Numbered from the stretch's first letter, positions 1-9,854 are shown. The stretch: DNA of 64,000 bases from Saprospiraceae bacterium (GCA_020850225.1 JADZFD010000032.1:62001-126000), one strand, 5' to 3'. The notes: a model not told the origin generated them from the sequence alone. Numbers and translations are program-made.

Positions 1-429
1 CATAAATTTTTCATCTGACGTTAAAGGCAACGTGATGGGCTGCTGTACATAATATGCACCACGGGATGCACATACATAATCCCAGGCTCTGTCACATGCT
101 CCGTATTCGAGATTGGTAGTCAGGATTTCGTCACCGGGTTCTAAGTTTAGACTTTTAGCTATTGTGTTGACAGCGTAGGAAGGATTGGTAACCATCACTA
201 AATCATCAGCATCACAATGGAGAAAACCGGCTAATGCTTCCCGTGATTGTCGGAGTAATTGTGGTGTTTTAACCGTAATAAACTGAACAGGATCCCTTTC
301 CAAATCTGCTTGATATGTTTGATACAGCTCAAAGACAGATTTGGGTGTGGCTCCGAATGAACCGAAATTGAGAAAAGTGATTTCGGGGTTCAATAAAAAA
401 TGCGATTTTAAATGGTTGAATTCTGACAT
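1..429 (-). CDS. PLP-dependent aminotransferase class V (partial, N-terminal 143 residues)
   Basis: The reading frame starts at an ATG at 429 and runs open off the left edge of the window, so only the N-terminal part is seen. The start MSEFNHLKSHFLLNPEITF, then LNFGSFGATPKSVFE and a stretch with DADDLVMVTNPSYAVNTIA, resemble the class V (isopenicillin-N-epimerase/NifS-like) aminotransferase fold, where the first loop binds the substrate and the later stretch lies near the PLP phosphate site. The PLP-binding lysine lies beyond the window. It is transcribed divergently from topA and has its own TAnnTTTG element. The substrate cannot be predicted from this fragment; a cysteine desulfurase or an epimerase are both possible. 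Confidence 0.75.
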   Translation of the reverse strand, partial: MSEFNHLKSHFLLNPEITFLNFGSFGATPKSVFELYQTYQADLERDPVQFITVKTPQLLRQSREALAGFLHCDADDLVMVTNPSYAVNTIAKSLNLEPGDEILTTNLEYGACDRAWDYVCASRGAYYVQQPITLPLTSDEKFM

Positions 430-452
430 AACAGGAGGTTGTTTATGAATTA

Positions 453-460
453 CAAATGTA
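453..460 (-). promoter_or_regulatory. -7 promoter element for the partial aminotransferase
   Basis: On the minus strand this reads TACATTTG, an exact match to the Bacteroidota -7 consensus TAnnTTTG, 23 bases upstream of the ATG at 429. No convincing -33 element is visible. Confidence 0.45.
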
Positions 461-546
461 GTGATTTTGAACTTATAAATCTGGAAGCATTAATTTTTAT
501 TTTAACTAAAATATGATAATTTTATGTAATAAATAAATAAAACACA

Positions 547-554
547 TAGTTTTG
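547..554 (+). promoter_or_regulatory. -7 promoter element for topA
   Basis: TAGTTTTG matches TAnnTTTG and lies about 75 bases upstream of the topA start at 628. The stretch TTTATG at 521-526 sits at the right distance for a weak -33 element. Confidence 0.4.
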
Positions 555-627
555 TGCTTTTTTAGAGAATGAACTTTCTAGGTTTTCAATGATGTTTGAA
601 GACTGAATGAAAGTAAAATCAAAGTGT

Positions 628-3180
628 ATGACTAAAAATTTATTGATAGTAGAGTCTCCGGCAAAGGCAAAGACAATCGAAAAAATATTAGGTAAGGATT
701 TTACCGTAAAATCCAGTTTTGGACATATCCGGGATTTGGATAAAGGTAATAAAGGCATCGATATTGAAAATAATTTTGAGCCGAAATATATTGTTTCACC
801 TGAAAAATACAAGGTCGTCAAAGAACTAAAGGATTATGTTGGCAAGTCAGAAGAAGTATGGCTCGCAACGGACGATGACCGGGAAGGTGAAGCCATATCA
901 TGGCATTTGTGTAAAGAACTTAATCTGGATGTAAATACGACGAAACGCATTGTTTTCTCAGAGATTACCAAACCAGCCATACAAAAAGCTGTTTCCAACC
1001 CCAGAACTGTTGATGTTAATCTGGTCAATGCACAACAGGCAAGACGTATTCTTGACAGACTCGTAGGTTATGAATTGTCAGAAGTACTATGGAGAAAGGT
1101 AAAGAACAAATTATCCGCTGGTCGTGTACAATCCGTAGCGGTCAAGCTTATTGTAGAAAGGGAAAGGGAAATACAAAATTTCGACACACATCCTTTTTTC
1201 AAAGTTCATGCTATATTTGATGTAAATAACAGTAAAGGTGATAAGGTAGATCTGAAAGCGGAATATCCTGAAAAAATTGAGGATGAAAAATCAGCACTTA
1301 CATTTGTTGAAAAGTGTAATGGTGCAGCGTTTAAAGTTGCTTCCATTGAAAAAAAACCGGTAAAACGCAGTCCGTCACAACCATTTATAACATCTACCTT
1401 ACAGCAGGAAGCATCCAGAAAGCTGGGTTTTTCAGTCAACAGAACGATGTCTGCCGCACAGAAATTATATGAAAGCGGGTTGATAACCTATATGAGGACA
1501 GATTCCCCTAATATCAGTGAAGAAGCTATGGCCAGTATAGCCAGTGAAATCAGAAGCAGTTTTGGAGAAGCGTACCTGCATCAGCGGAAATTCAAGGCAA
1601 AATCGGCAACTGCTCAGGAAGCACACGAAGCGATTAGACCTACCAACATCGAAAATAAGTCAATAGTGGCTGACAGGGATCTGGCCAGATTATATGAGTT
1701 GATATGGAAACGCACCATAGCATCACAGATGTCTGAAGCAAAAATGGAACGAACAGTAGTTAAAATTGACATATCAACATTGCCTGAAAATCAACTTGAA
1801 GCTGTTGGTGAAGTATTGGTTTTTGATGGCTTTCTTAAGGTGTATATTGAGTCAACAGATGATGACGATGATGACGACATAAAAGGAATGTTGCCTCCAC
1901 TTAAAACAGGACAGTTACTGCTATTGAACCATATGAATGCTACTGAAAGTTTTACCAAACCACCTGCACGGTATACGGAAGCAGGTTTGGTAAAAAAACT
2001 TGAAGAACTGGGTATTGGCAGGCCTTCGACTTACGCACCAACTATTTCCAAGATTATGGAAGAAGACAGAGGTTATGTCACAAAAGAGAATAGAGAAGGC
2101 GTTGAGAGAAAGATCAGAGTAATTGAACTAAAATCAGGTGTTATCAGCCATAAACAAAAAAAGGAAATAACAGGAGCAACCAAAAACACCTTGTATCCGT
2201 CAGATATAGGTATGGTAGTTTCTGATTTTCTGTCAGAGCATTTTGGTAAAATTATGGAATATGGATTTACAGCCAATGTGGAAAATCAGTTGGACAAAAT
2301 AGCTACAGACGGGTTGGACTGGAAAGGAATGTTAAAAGATTTTTACAAACCATTTCATGCTAAAGTATCGGATACAATGGAGAATGCCGAAAGAGCCAAA
2401 GGAAAGCGTATAATTGGTAAAGATAACAATACCGGTCTTTCTGTTATAGCACAGATGACCCGATTTGGCCCGGTTATACAATTGGGTGATAAAGAAGAAA
2501 TAGGTGAAAACGATAAACCAAGATTTGCCAATCTTAAGCCAGGGCAATCCATTGAAACCATCAATCTGGAGGATGCTTTGGATTTATTTAAACTTCCACG
2601 TACCATTGGCTCATATAAAGGAGATGATGTAGTTGTTAATACAGGTAGATTCGGTCCGTACATTAAAATCAATGAAATGTATATTAATCTTCCCAAAACT
2701 ACCGATCCCATGCAGATGTCGTTAGAGGATGCAGTACCGATGATTCAGGCAAAACTCGAAGAAATGGCACCTATATGCCTGTATAATAACTTGCCTGTTA
2801 CAAAAGGAAAAGGAAGATTCGGCCCATTTATTAAATGGAATGAAATGTTTATAAATATTCCTGCTAAATATAATATTGATACTTTAACACAGGATGAAGC
2901 TGTAGAATTAATAAAACTAAAATTAGATAAAGAAGCTAACAGATATATTCAGCAATGGCCTGAAGCATCTGTTTCCATTGAGAATGGAAGATGGGGACCT
3001 TTTGTTAGGTTCGGAAAAAATAATATCAAAATTCCTAAGGTAGATGGTGTAAAACCTGAAGAAGCATATCTGAAAAATGTTTCATTGAATACAGTGAAGT
3101 CATGGATCAAAAATGAATTACCCAATGCTTTTGAGGAAAGTAAAACCACTAAAAAGGCAAAGTCAGTAAAAAAGAAATAG
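628..3180 (+). CDS. topA: DNA topoisomerase I (type IA)
   Basis: Relaxes negatively supercoiled DNA by transient single-strand cleavage. The start was placed at ATG 628 (MTKNLLIVESPAKAKTIEK), seven codons inside a longer frame beginning at 607, because family members begin at this Toprim motif. 850 residues. Visible are the Toprim acidic motif TDDDREGE, the catalytic tyrosine Y288 in LITYMRTDSP, and the tail of the cleavage domain with GIGRPSTYAPTI. The C-terminus carries no cysteine zinc fingers; instead four repeats each with an R-F/W-G-P core (for example GRFGPYIK and GRWGPFVRF) form the Toprim_Crpt-type DNA-binding tail, followed by a lysine-rich end. A run of seven aspartates at about nucleotides 1858-1878 lies in a surface insertion. 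Strong family identification. Confidence 0.97.
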   Translation: MTKNLLIVESPAKAKTIEKILGKDFTVKSSFGHIRDLDKGNKGIDIENNFEPKYIVSPEKYKVVKELKDYVGKSEEVWLATDDDREGEAISWHLCKELNLDVNTTKRIVFSEITKPAIQKAVSNPRTVDVNLVNAQQARRILDRLVGYELSEVLWRKVKNKLSAGRVQSVAVKLIVEREREIQNFDTHPFFKVHAIFDVNNSKGDKVDLKAEYPEKIEDEKSALTFVEKCNGAAFKVASIEKKPVKRSPSQPFITSTLQQEASRKLGFSVNRTMSAAQKLYESGLITYMRTDSPNISEEAMASIASEIRSSFGEAYLHQRKFKAKSATAQEAHEAIRPTNIENKSIVADRDLARLYELIWKRTIASQMSEAKMERTVVKIDISTLPENQLEAVGEVLVFDGFLKVYIESTDDDDDDDIKGMLPPLKTGQLLLLNHMNATESFTKPPARYTEAGLVKKLEELGIGRPSTYAPTISKIMEEDRGYVTKENREGVERKIRVIELKSGVISHKQKKEITGATKNTLYPSDIGMVVSDFLSEHFGKIMEYGFTANVENQLDKIATDGLDWKGMLKDFYKPFHAKVSDTMENAERAKGKRIIGKDNNTGLSVIAQMTRFGPVIQLGDKEEIGENDKPRFANLKPGQSIETINLEDALDLFKLPRTIGSYKGDDVVVNTGRFGPYIKINEMYINLPKTTDPMQMSLEDAVPMIQAKLEEMAPICLYNNLPVTKGKGRFGPFIKWNEMFINIPAKYNIDTLTQDEAVELIKLKLDKEANRYIQQWPEASVSIENGRWGPFVRFGKNNIKIPKVDGVKPEEAYLKNVSLNTVKSWIKNELPNAFEESKTTKKAKSVKKK

Positions 3181-3354
3181 TTGGAATCAGATCGGAATTT
3201 TCTAAGATTTATTTGAAACATAATAAATTTATATATAAATGAAATCTTAAATTAAATTTAACTAACAATAATTATAAAATGGATGTTGTTAATATATTTA
3301 CAATCCATTTGGTTAATCATGAATTTGTCCATCAATAAAATACACATTACAGTA

Positions 3355-4383
3355 ATGAGATCATTATTTTTTATAGTTATATGTACTTTTTTTTCAATTA
3401 ATACGGTTATCAGTCAGGAATTGGATGAGGAAATCGGCTTTATATATGTTAAAGCAGAATACTTGTATAATACATCCAGATATGATGAGGCCATTGTTGA
3501 GTTTACGAAGGTTATCAATAAGGATATCAACTACAAGGAGGCGCTAATGTATCGCAGTCTGTCAAATTTTGCTGCAGGACACAATAATGAAGCGAAGTCT
3601 GATGCGATGAAATCAATAGAATTGCACGGTATTCAGGCTACATCAGCTGCGATACTGGGTAGAATATCTGCTGATTCTGACGATTATCAGGCAGCTGCAA
3701 ATAATATGACTGCTGCAATTGCACTGGATGACACCAATGCTGATTATTTTTTCTGGAGAGGATCTTATCTGGAAAGCAGTGGGAGACTGACACAAGCATG
3801 CCAGGATTATGCTAAGGCAAATGCAAAAGGCAACGCTGAGGCAGCCACAAAAGTAAAATCACTGTGTGGAGGTGTGAAATCTTCGGGACATAATCAATCC
3901 GATAAAGTTGTAACTAATACACCGGAACCGGGTAATCCTCCTGTTCAAAATACAGAACAGACAAACCAAACCGAAAACGGAAATGTAGTTGACAATTCAA
4001 CTAATTCTGATAATGTACATATTGATGATTCTGAAGTCAATGTTCAGGAAGAAAATATACCCAAGGAAGATAATACTGTCAATAGTTTTGTAATAGATGA
4101 TGACTTGAGTATTGACATATCGGGACAGGAACTGGGACATAGAAAAATTAATGAAATACCCAGTATTTTAATACTTTCAGATGAACTGGGAAAAGTTACG
4201 GTTAACATTTGTGTCAATAGAACCGGAGTCGTAACAAAGGCTGAATTCAATGCTGCTCTGTCTACAATAACTCAAAAGAGCTTAGTGGCACTGGCATTAA
4301 GAAAAGCCAAAGAATTTGAATTTGCAACCGGTAACTACGATGCTCAGTGTGGAATTATGACATTCAATATTAAAGGAAAATAA
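3355..4383 (+). CDS. Secreted TPR protein with TonB-like C-terminal domain
   Basis: The start was set at ATG 3355, giving a clean signal peptide (MRSLFFIVICTFFSINTVIS then Q); a longer frame opens at 3283 with other ATGs at 3319. 342 residues. After the signal peptide come about four helical TPR-like units (NTSRYDEAIVEFTKVI, YKEALMYRSLSNFAAG and following), then a low-complexity Asn/Glu/Asp/Thr-rich linker, then a C-terminal domain of about 70 residues with GKVTVNICVNRTGVVTKAEF and a later QCG. That domain resembles the TonB C-terminal fold and matches the end of the protein at 36075-36932. Predicted periplasmic. The TPRs suggest a scaffold role and the tail may contact an outer-membrane partner, but neither is shown. 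No exbB/exbD neighbour. Ends at a strong hairpin. Confidence 0.7.
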   Translation: MRSLFFIVICTFFSINTVISQELDEEIGFIYVKAEYLYNTSRYDEAIVEFTKVINKDINYKEALMYRSLSNFAAGHNNEAKSDAMKSIELHGIQATSAAILGRISADSDDYQAAANNMTAAIALDDTNADYFFWRGSYLESSGRLTQACQDYAKANAKGNAEAATKVKSLCGGVKSSGHNQSDKVVTNTPEPGNPPVQNTEQTNQTENGNVVDNSTNSDNVHIDDSEVNVQEENIPKEDNTVNSFVIDDDLSIDISGQELGHRKINEIPSILILSDELGKVTVNICVNRTGVVTKAEFNAALSTITQKSLVALALRKAKEFEFATGNYDAQCGIMTFNIKGK

Positions 4384-4386
4384 TGT

Positions 4387-4435
4387 AAGGACAATCGCAC
4401 TTATTTTAATATTCAAATGCGATTGTTCTTTTTTT
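4387..4435 (+). terminator. Intrinsic terminator after the TPR gene
   Basis: A 13-bp stem (4387-4399 with 4418-4430, one G-U pair) encloses an AT-rich loop and is followed directly by a T run. It lies between convergent genes and may also reduce read-through from the lptE side. Confidence 0.75.
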
Positions 4436-4470
4436 CAATTGTAGAGGATTGTCTGTCCATCTGCGAGTTT

Positions 4471-4974
4471 CTACCAACCGGTAAAAGCATCATTAAATAT
4501 ATTTTCTAAAATCTGGTCAAATATTTCGTTGATAAGATTGTCCTGGATACTTATAAAGTCCTGGTCACTTTCGAAAGTCCGGAAATACGAAAATTGTTTA
4601 GACTTCCAGTTCTTGCTTTCATCCTTATTATTTGTCAGATCAACAGTAATGATAATCTCAAGTTTGTTGAGTGCAACGGTATTTCCAGCTTGCGGAGCTT
4701 CTGGTGTGAGTGTAAACCTGCTTATTGTACCAGTAAATTCCAGATCGGGTGATTGCTCATTATAGATTAACCGGGATTCATTCCTTATTTTGGAACGAAG
4801 CGCTTCAGAAAATCGTTGATTGATATCCGCAGGTGCACTGATGGCATTGTTTTGAAAATTTTCAACGTAATAGGTATGAATATCAGTAGGAATAGAGATA
4901 CCCTTAAAACTATAACAACCTGTTTCAGTCAATATCAGAAAACACAAAGACCACAAAAATATTATCTTCTTCAA
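4471..4974 (-). CDS. lptE: LPS-assembly lipoprotein LptE-like
   Basis: Probable partner of LptD in delivering lipopolysaccharide to the outer membrane surface. 167 residues. The N-terminus MKKIIFLWSLCFLILTETGC is a lipoprotein signal peptide with a lipobox-like ETGC and lipidated Cys20. The next residues YSFKGISIP, then IHTYYVENFQNNA and the alternating strands FTGTISRFTLTPEAP, are typical of the Bacteroidota LptE family. The start codon is TTG (4974); no in-frame ATG precedes the signal peptide. It stands alone, convergent to the TPR gene. The assignment rests on family pattern rather than on catalytic residues, since LptE has none. Confidence 0.8.
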   Translation of the reverse strand: MKKIIFLWSLCFLILTETGCYSFKGISIPTDIHTYYVENFQNNAISAPADINQRFSEALRSKIRNESRLIYNEQSPDLEFTGTISRFTLTPEAPQAGNTVALNKLEIIITVDLTNNKDESKNWKSKQFSYFRTFESDQDFISIQDNLINEIFDQILENIFNDAFTGW

Positions 4975-5112
4975 AAGCTATATTTCTTTAATACAGGTTA
5001 AAATTAACATTATTTGTTGTCTGTCTTTCATATTTATGTAAATTTTCAAATATTTTGTTTTTATTTTTAAAAATAAGATAGAATCTGATCCAAATTTATT
5101 AAATTTGTGCTT

Positions 5113-5120
5113 TATATTTG
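5113..5120 (+). promoter_or_regulatory. -7 promoter element for the desaturase gene
   Basis: TATATTTG matches TAnnTTTG exactly and ends 25 bases before the GTG start at 5146. Upstream sequence is very AT-rich and the -33 element is not distinct. Confidence 0.5.
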
Positions 5121-5145
5121 TTTATATATTAAAATTATTTAATAC

Positions 5146-6168
5146 GTGGAAAATATTAAGATAGACAAGTCTTTAATTAAAGGGTTTAATAAATTTACTC
5201 AAACAAACAAATCAAAGGCTATTATTCAATTATTGAATACATTTCTCCCGTTTATAGGTATATGGATATTAATGTATATTTCATTGGATTATAGTTATTG
5301 GATTACATTTTTCCTTGGTATAATCAATAGTTTTTTTCTGGTGAGGATTTTTATAATTCAACACGATTGCGGACACAGAACATTTTTAAGCAATAATATT
5401 GCAAGAGATACAGTAGGATACATTTGCAGTCTTTTCAGTACCATCCCATATCACTATTGGGCCAAATCCCATCATATACATCACAGTCATAATGGTCAGC
5501 TTGAAGTAAGAGATATAGGAGATATCAATACACTTACAGTTAAAGAATATAAGGAATCAAGTAAATGGCAACGTTTTGGATACAGAGTGTACAGGTCATT
5601 TCCAGTTATGTTTGTACTAGGCCCGGTTTATTATGTTTTGATACATAATAGGCTTGCAATGATACAGATGGATATTTTTAAAAATGAAAAATGGCGACTC
5701 TATCTGAATAACGTGGTACTTCTCACATTATTTATAACATTAGGTTACTGGTTGGGCTGGTATAAATTTTTGATGACTCATTTTACCATTATCGTTATGT
5801 TCTCCATTGTGGCTATCTGGTTCTTTTATGTTCAGCATCAGCATGAAGAAGCATATAAACAATGGAAAGATAAATGGGACTATCTTACAGCTGCTATCAG
5901 AGGCAGTACCTATTATAAACTGCCGGTCGTTTTCAATTGGTTGACGGGTAATATAGGTATTCATCATATTCATCATCTCAATCCGGCTATACCTAATTAT
6001 AATTTGAAAGAAGCTCTGAGCCAGAATCAATGGATAAACCAGTATACTACTATACTTACATTTTGGAAAAGCCTGAAACTTGCTTCCAATAAGCTATGGG
6101 ATGAAGCTTCACAGAGAATGATTACTTTCAAAGAGTATTATGAGATGGAAGCAAGAGGCGCCATATGA
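5146..6168 (+). CDS. Membrane fatty acid desaturase
   Basis: Introduces a double bond into membrane acyl chains using a di-iron centre. 340 residues. The three histidine clusters of the family are all present: H73-DCG-H77, H109-H110-I-H112-H113 with a further H115, and H273-H274-I-H276-H277. Hydrophobic helices lie at about residues 28-72, 150-175 and 185-230, as expected for an integral membrane enzyme with the histidines on the cytoplasmic side. The start is GTG at 5146, which follows the -7 element; the next in-frame ATG is within the first membrane segment. Regiospecificity and whether the substrate is phospholipid or acyl-CoA cannot be told. The neighbouring DEAD-box helicase suggests a possible cold-adaptation context (inference). 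Confidence 0.9.
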   Translation: MENIKIDKSLIKGFNKFTQTNKSKAIIQLLNTFLPFIGIWILMYISLDYSYWITFFLGIINSFFLVRIFIIQHDCGHRTFLSNNIARDTVGYICSLFSTIPYHYWAKSHHIHHSHNGQLEVRDIGDINTLTVKEYKESSKWQRFGYRVYRSFPVMFVLGPVYYVLIHNRLAMIQMDIFKNEKWRLYLNNVVLLTLFITLGYWLGWYKFLMTHFTIIVMFSIVAIWFFYVQHQHEEAYKQWKDKWDYLTAAIRGSTYYKLPVVFNWLTGNIGIHHIHHLNPAIPNYNLKEALSQNQWINQYTTILTFWKSLKLASNKLWDEASQRMITFKEYYEMEARGAI

Positions 6169-6246
6169 TTTAGTTTAGAGCATGAGGTTATGTAGGTAAT
6201 AGATGACCTTTTCAAAAAATGAAAATATTATTTATCAAAATATTTA

Positions 6247-6287
6247 AATAATTATTTTGTTTATAATTAATTAACAAAATAATTATT
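6247..6287. repeat. Perfect 15-bp AT-rich inverted repeat
   Basis: Arms 6247-6261 and 6273-6287 (AATAATTATTTTGTT and its complement) are perfectly complementary around an 11-base loop. It lies after the desaturase gene and about 43 bases before the helicase -7 element. It could be a weak terminator without a T run, or a regulatory structure. Confidence 0.5.
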
Positions 6288-6329
6288 GACTGCACATAAA
6301 GAAAATGGTAGATTTATAATTTATTGTCG

Positions 6330-6337
6330 TATCTTTG
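6330..6337 (+). promoter_or_regulatory. -7 promoter element for the DEAD-box helicase
   Basis: TATCTTTG matches TAnnTTTG and ends 20 bases before the TTG start at 6358. No good -33 element at the usual spacing. Confidence 0.5.
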
Positions 6338-6357
6338 CGCCCTTAAATTAAAATAAA

Positions 6358-8028
6358 TTGCATACTTTTACTGAATTGGGTTTAGGAGCTGATATTGTCA
6401 GAGCCTTAGATGATTTAGGATTTACCCAACCTACAGAAATTCAAGCAAAAGCGATACCGGTTTTATTAGAAAGCAAGCCTGATTTTATTGGACTGGCGCA
6501 AACAGGAACAGGTAAAACAGCCGCTTTCGGATTGCCATTGATCCATTTCCTGGAACCATCTGTAGATCACATTTTTTCACTCATTTTGGCACCAACAAGG
6601 GAATTGGCTCAACAAATAGCCAAGGAACTTGAAAACTTCAGCAAATACAAAAGTGGACTGAAAGTTCAGGTAGTTTATGGTGGCACACCTATCATGAGCC
6701 AGATACGCGAATTAAAAAATCGCAGGCCGCATATTCTTGTTGCAACACCCGGAAGGCTTCAGGACCTGATTGACAGAAAAGCGGTCAAACTGGATCAGAT
6801 AGAGTTTCTTGTTTTGGATGAAGCAGATGAAATGCTCAATATGGGATTTCAGGAGGATATTGATAAAATCCTCCAATATACACCTGAAGAAAAATCATTA
6901 TGGTTGTTTTCAGCCACAATGCCAAAAGAAATCAGAGCTATTATTGGAACATATATGGACCAGCCTTTTGAAGTAAAAATTCATGCGGAGGTAAAAACAA
7001 ATGAGAATATTGAGCACAAATATATATACGTAAATAAAGCTGACAAGGAAGCTGCTCTTAAAAGAGTCCTGGATTATCTGACGGATTTTTATGGAGTTAT
7101 TTTCTGTAAAACTAAAATGGATACACAGGAACTGGCAGATTATCTCGAGAAAGAAGGATACAGGGCAGAACCTCTGCATGGTGACATGTCTCAGTCTCAA
7201 AGAGATGCTGTAATGGCAAAATTCAGAAATAAGACTACACCGATTCTTGTTGCTACGGACGTAGCTGCCAGAGGAATTGATGTAGATTCCCTTACACACG
7301 TGGTTCATTATTCGTTACCTGAAAATCCTGAGTATTATACCCACAGAAGTGGTCGTACTGCCCGCGCTGGTAAGAAGGGTACATCTCTTGCTATTGTAAC
7401 ACCTGTTGATATACGCCGTATTCGTTTTTTTGAAAAAATGCTGGATATTGAAATCAAACATATTAAAGTTCCCTTGCAGTCTCAGATGTACAGCAAAAAG
7501 CTCGAAAAATGGTCTGAAAAGGTCATTGGTACAGATACTATAGAACTTAGTGAAGAGATTATACAAAAAGCACATGAACTGTTTAAAGATATAACGAAGG
7601 AAGCATTGCTCGATAAAATGTTAGTCCTCGAGTTCAACAGACTTTATAAAAAAATTGAAAAGGATGACCTGAATGTAAGTGTTAAGGATCTTCAGGGTGA
7701 CAATAAAAAGAAGTCAAGAGATGACAGGTCAGGACGTAGCAAAAGGAATGACGATGTACCTTCATCCAGAGGAAAGCAGAGGAGTTCCAACATGGATACG
7801 TATTTTATAAATATAGGTAAAATCGATAATATACATCCCGGAGTGCTGATAGATATTATAGCTGGATATGCAGGAACCAATAAAAAGCACATTGGTAATA
7901 TTGATATTCAGAAAAGACACTGCTTGGTTGAGGTGGATAAGAAATTTTCCAAACAAATGCTCAACGACCGTGTATTGAAATACAGGGGAAGAAGAATAAC
8001 CATCAAAAAAGAAGAGTTTAAATACTAA
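6358..8028 (+). CDS. DEAD-box ATP-dependent RNA helicase with DbpA-type RNA-binding tail
   Basis: Unwinds RNA duplexes during ribosome assembly or mRNA turnover. 556 residues. Motifs in order: Q motif near GFTQPTEIQ, Walker A AQTGTGKT, PTREL, TPGR, DEAD, SAT, then the second RecA domain ending in HRSGRTARAG. After a helical stretch and a charged Lys/Arg/Ser linker (about residues 440-475) comes a C-terminal domain with FINIGKIDNIHPGVLIDII and a basic end, matching the DbpA/CsdA RNA-binding fold. The start is TTG at 6358; no ATG lies nearby and the family begins with this FTELGL motif. It is 17 bases upstream of typA and may be co-transcribed with it. DeaD/CsdA-like rather than a named orthologue. 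Confidence 0.93.
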   Translation: MHTFTELGLGADIVRALDDLGFTQPTEIQAKAIPVLLESKPDFIGLAQTGTGKTAAFGLPLIHFLEPSVDHIFSLILAPTRELAQQIAKELENFSKYKSGLKVQVVYGGTPIMSQIRELKNRRPHILVATPGRLQDLIDRKAVKLDQIEFLVLDEADEMLNMGFQEDIDKILQYTPEEKSLWLFSATMPKEIRAIIGTYMDQPFEVKIHAEVKTNENIEHKYIYVNKADKEAALKRVLDYLTDFYGVIFCKTKMDTQELADYLEKEGYRAEPLHGDMSQSQRDAVMAKFRNKTTPILVATDVAARGIDVDSLTHVVHYSLPENPEYYTHRSGRTARAGKKGTSLAIVTPVDIRRIRFFEKMLDIEIKHIKVPLQSQMYSKKLEKWSEKVIGTDTIELSEEIIQKAHELFKDITKEALLDKMLVLEFNRLYKKIEKDDLNVSVKDLQGDNKKKSRDDRSGRSKRNDDVPSSRGKQRSSNMDTYFINIGKIDNIHPGVLIDIIAGYAGTNKKHIGNIDIQKRHCLVEVDKKFSKQMLNDRVLKYRGRRITIKKEEFKY

Positions 8029-8045
8029 AATTTTAAAAATAATTC

Positions 8046-9815
8046 ATGCAATCAATAAGAAATATTGCTATCATAGCACACGTCGATCACGGTAAAACAA
8101 CCTTGGTAGATAAAATAATTCATGAATGTAAAGCACTTGACGAACGTAAGGAATCATCAGATATGGTTCTGGATAATAACGATTTGGAAAGGGAGCGAGG
8201 CATTACAATTTTGTCTAAAAATGTTGCAGTCAAGTATGGTGATGTTAAAATCAATATCATTGACACACCCGGACACTCCGATTTTGGAGGAGAAGTTGAA
8301 CGCGTACTGAATCTGGCGGATGGCGTTTTATTGCTTGTAGATGCTTTTGAAGGAGCAATGCCTCAAACAAGATTTGTATTAAATAAAGCTATCGAATTAG
8401 GATTGAAACCTATTTTGGTAATCAATAAGGTAGATAAGGAAAACTGCCGTCCTCTTGAAGTTCAGAGTGATGTATTTGACCTGATGTTCAATCTGGGTGC
8501 TACTGAAGATCAGCTTGATTTTGTTACAATGTTCGGTTCCGGAAGAAACGGATGGATGAGTCATTCCCACGAAGTAAGGACCAAGGACTTGCAGCCATTA
8601 TTGCAAACCGTAATTGATGTCATTCCTGAAGCACCATATAAAGAAGGTCCGGTACAGATGGGCATTACATCTCTGGATTATAATGTATTTCAGGGTAGGA
8701 TAGCAGTAGGCAGGATTTTCAGAGGCGATTTGCTGGAGAATAAGGATTATTTTGTTTGTAAAAAAGATGGATCCATGAAGAAGGCAAGGGTAAAGGAACT
8801 GTACGTTTTTGAAGGTTTGGGTAAAGTGAAGGTTTCTAAAGTAAGAAGTGGAGATATTTGTGCTGTCGTTGGATTGGATGATTTTGAAATCGGTGACTCC
8901 ATTGTCGATATGGAGCATCCTGAACCATTACCAAGAGTTGAGGTAGATGAGCCTACCATGAGTATGCTGTTTACGATCAACACTTCACCTTTTTTTGGTA
9001 AAGAAGGAAAATTTGTAACATCAAGACACCTTAGAGACAGACTCTATAAGGAACTGGAGAAAAACCTCGCACTCAGGGTTGAGTCTACAGATACAGAAGA
9101 TAAATTCAATGTATTTGGTCGTGGTGTCCTACACTTAAGTGTCCTGGTTGAGACTATGCGAAGAGAAGGCTATGAGCTCCAGGTCGGTAAACCTCAGGTG
9201 TTGATTAAGGAAATAGATGGTGTCAAATGCGAACCTATTGAGATCCTGGTAGTAGATGTACCGGAAACATCATCGGGGAAGGTTATCGAACAGATTACAC
9301 AACGCAAGGGACAACTGAAAGTGATGGAACCTAAAGGTGACGTCCAGCATCTTGAATTTGAAATCCCTTCAAGAGGTATTATCGGTTTACGAAGTAATAT
9401 CCTTACTGCGACTGCCGGCGAAGCCGTTATAACACACAGATTTCATCAATATGAACCTTATAAGGGCGATATCCCTGGAAGAATCAAGGGGTCGCTTGTT
9501 TCTATGGAACAAGGTCAGGCATTGCCTTTTGCAATCGATAGATTACAGGATAGGGGTAGATTCTTTATCGATCCGGGAGAGATGGTATATGTAGGTCAGG
9601 TAGTTGGTGAACATACAAGGGATAATGATTTAGAAGTCAATGTCATTAAAGGTAAGAAATTGACAAATATGCGGGCTTCCGGTTCTGATGATAATGTAAA
9701 AATCGCACCTAAAGTTTTGTTTTCACTTGAAGAGGCTATGGAATATATCAGAGAAGACGAATATCTGGAGATAACTCCTCAAAACCTACGGATGCGTAAA
9801 ATAAATTTTAAATAA
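8046..9815 (+). CDS. typA: Translational GTPase TypA/BipA
   Basis: Ribosome-binding GTPase of the elongation-factor class, linked to stress response and large-subunit assembly. 589 residues. G1 [10 protein letters not shown], switch region ERERGITI, G3 [13 protein letters not shown] and G4 NKVD are visible in the first 130 residues. Domain II follows ([17 protein letters not shown]), and the C-terminal half has the TypA-specific [20 protein letters not shown] region and the end with [18 protein letters not shown] start at 8046 directly precedes the G1 region. Ends at a strong hairpin at 9855-9891. Confidence 0.97.
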   Translation: MQSIRNIAIIAHVDHGKTTLVDKIIHECKALDERKESSDMVLDNNDLERERGITILSKNVAVKYGDVKINIIDTPGHSDFGGEVERVLNLADGVLLLVDAFEGAMPQTRFVLNKAIELGLKPILVINKVDKENCRPLEVQSDVFDLMFNLGATEDQLDFVTMFGSGRNGWMSHSHEVRTKDLQPLLQTVIDVIPEAPYKEGPVQMGITSLDYNVFQGRIAVGRIFRGDLLENKDYFVCKKDGSMKKARVKELYVFEGLGKVKVSKVRSGDICAVVGLDDFEIGDSIVDMEHPEPLPRVEVDEPTMSMLFTINTSPFFGKEGKFVTSRHLRDRLYKELEKNLALRVESTDTEDKFNVFGRGVLHLSVLVETMRREGYELQVGKPQVLIKEIDGVKCEPIEILVVDVPETSSGKVIEQITQRKGQLKVMEPKGDVQHLEFEIPSRGIIGLRSNILTATAGEAVITHRFHQYEPYKGDIPGRIKGSLVSMEQGQALPFAIDRLQDRGRFFIDPGEMVYVGQVVGEHTRDNDLEVNVIKGKKLTNMRASGSDDNVKIAPKVLFSLEEAMEYIREDEYLEITPQNLRMRKINFK

Positions 9816-9854
9816 CCTTAAGGTTAATAATCATCTGGCAATTTTTTGTCATTG

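Noticed and set aside
433..516. A perfect AGGAGG followed six bases later by ATG 445 and a 23-codon frame
   Set aside because: The frame is very short, lies over the minus-strand promoter of the aminotransferase, and Bacteroidota seldom use Shine-Dalgarno signals.
1855..1880. Run of seven aspartates in topA as a frameshift or repeat artefact
   Set aside because: The frame continues correctly on both sides and the run is in a surface insertion; only a low-complexity stretch.
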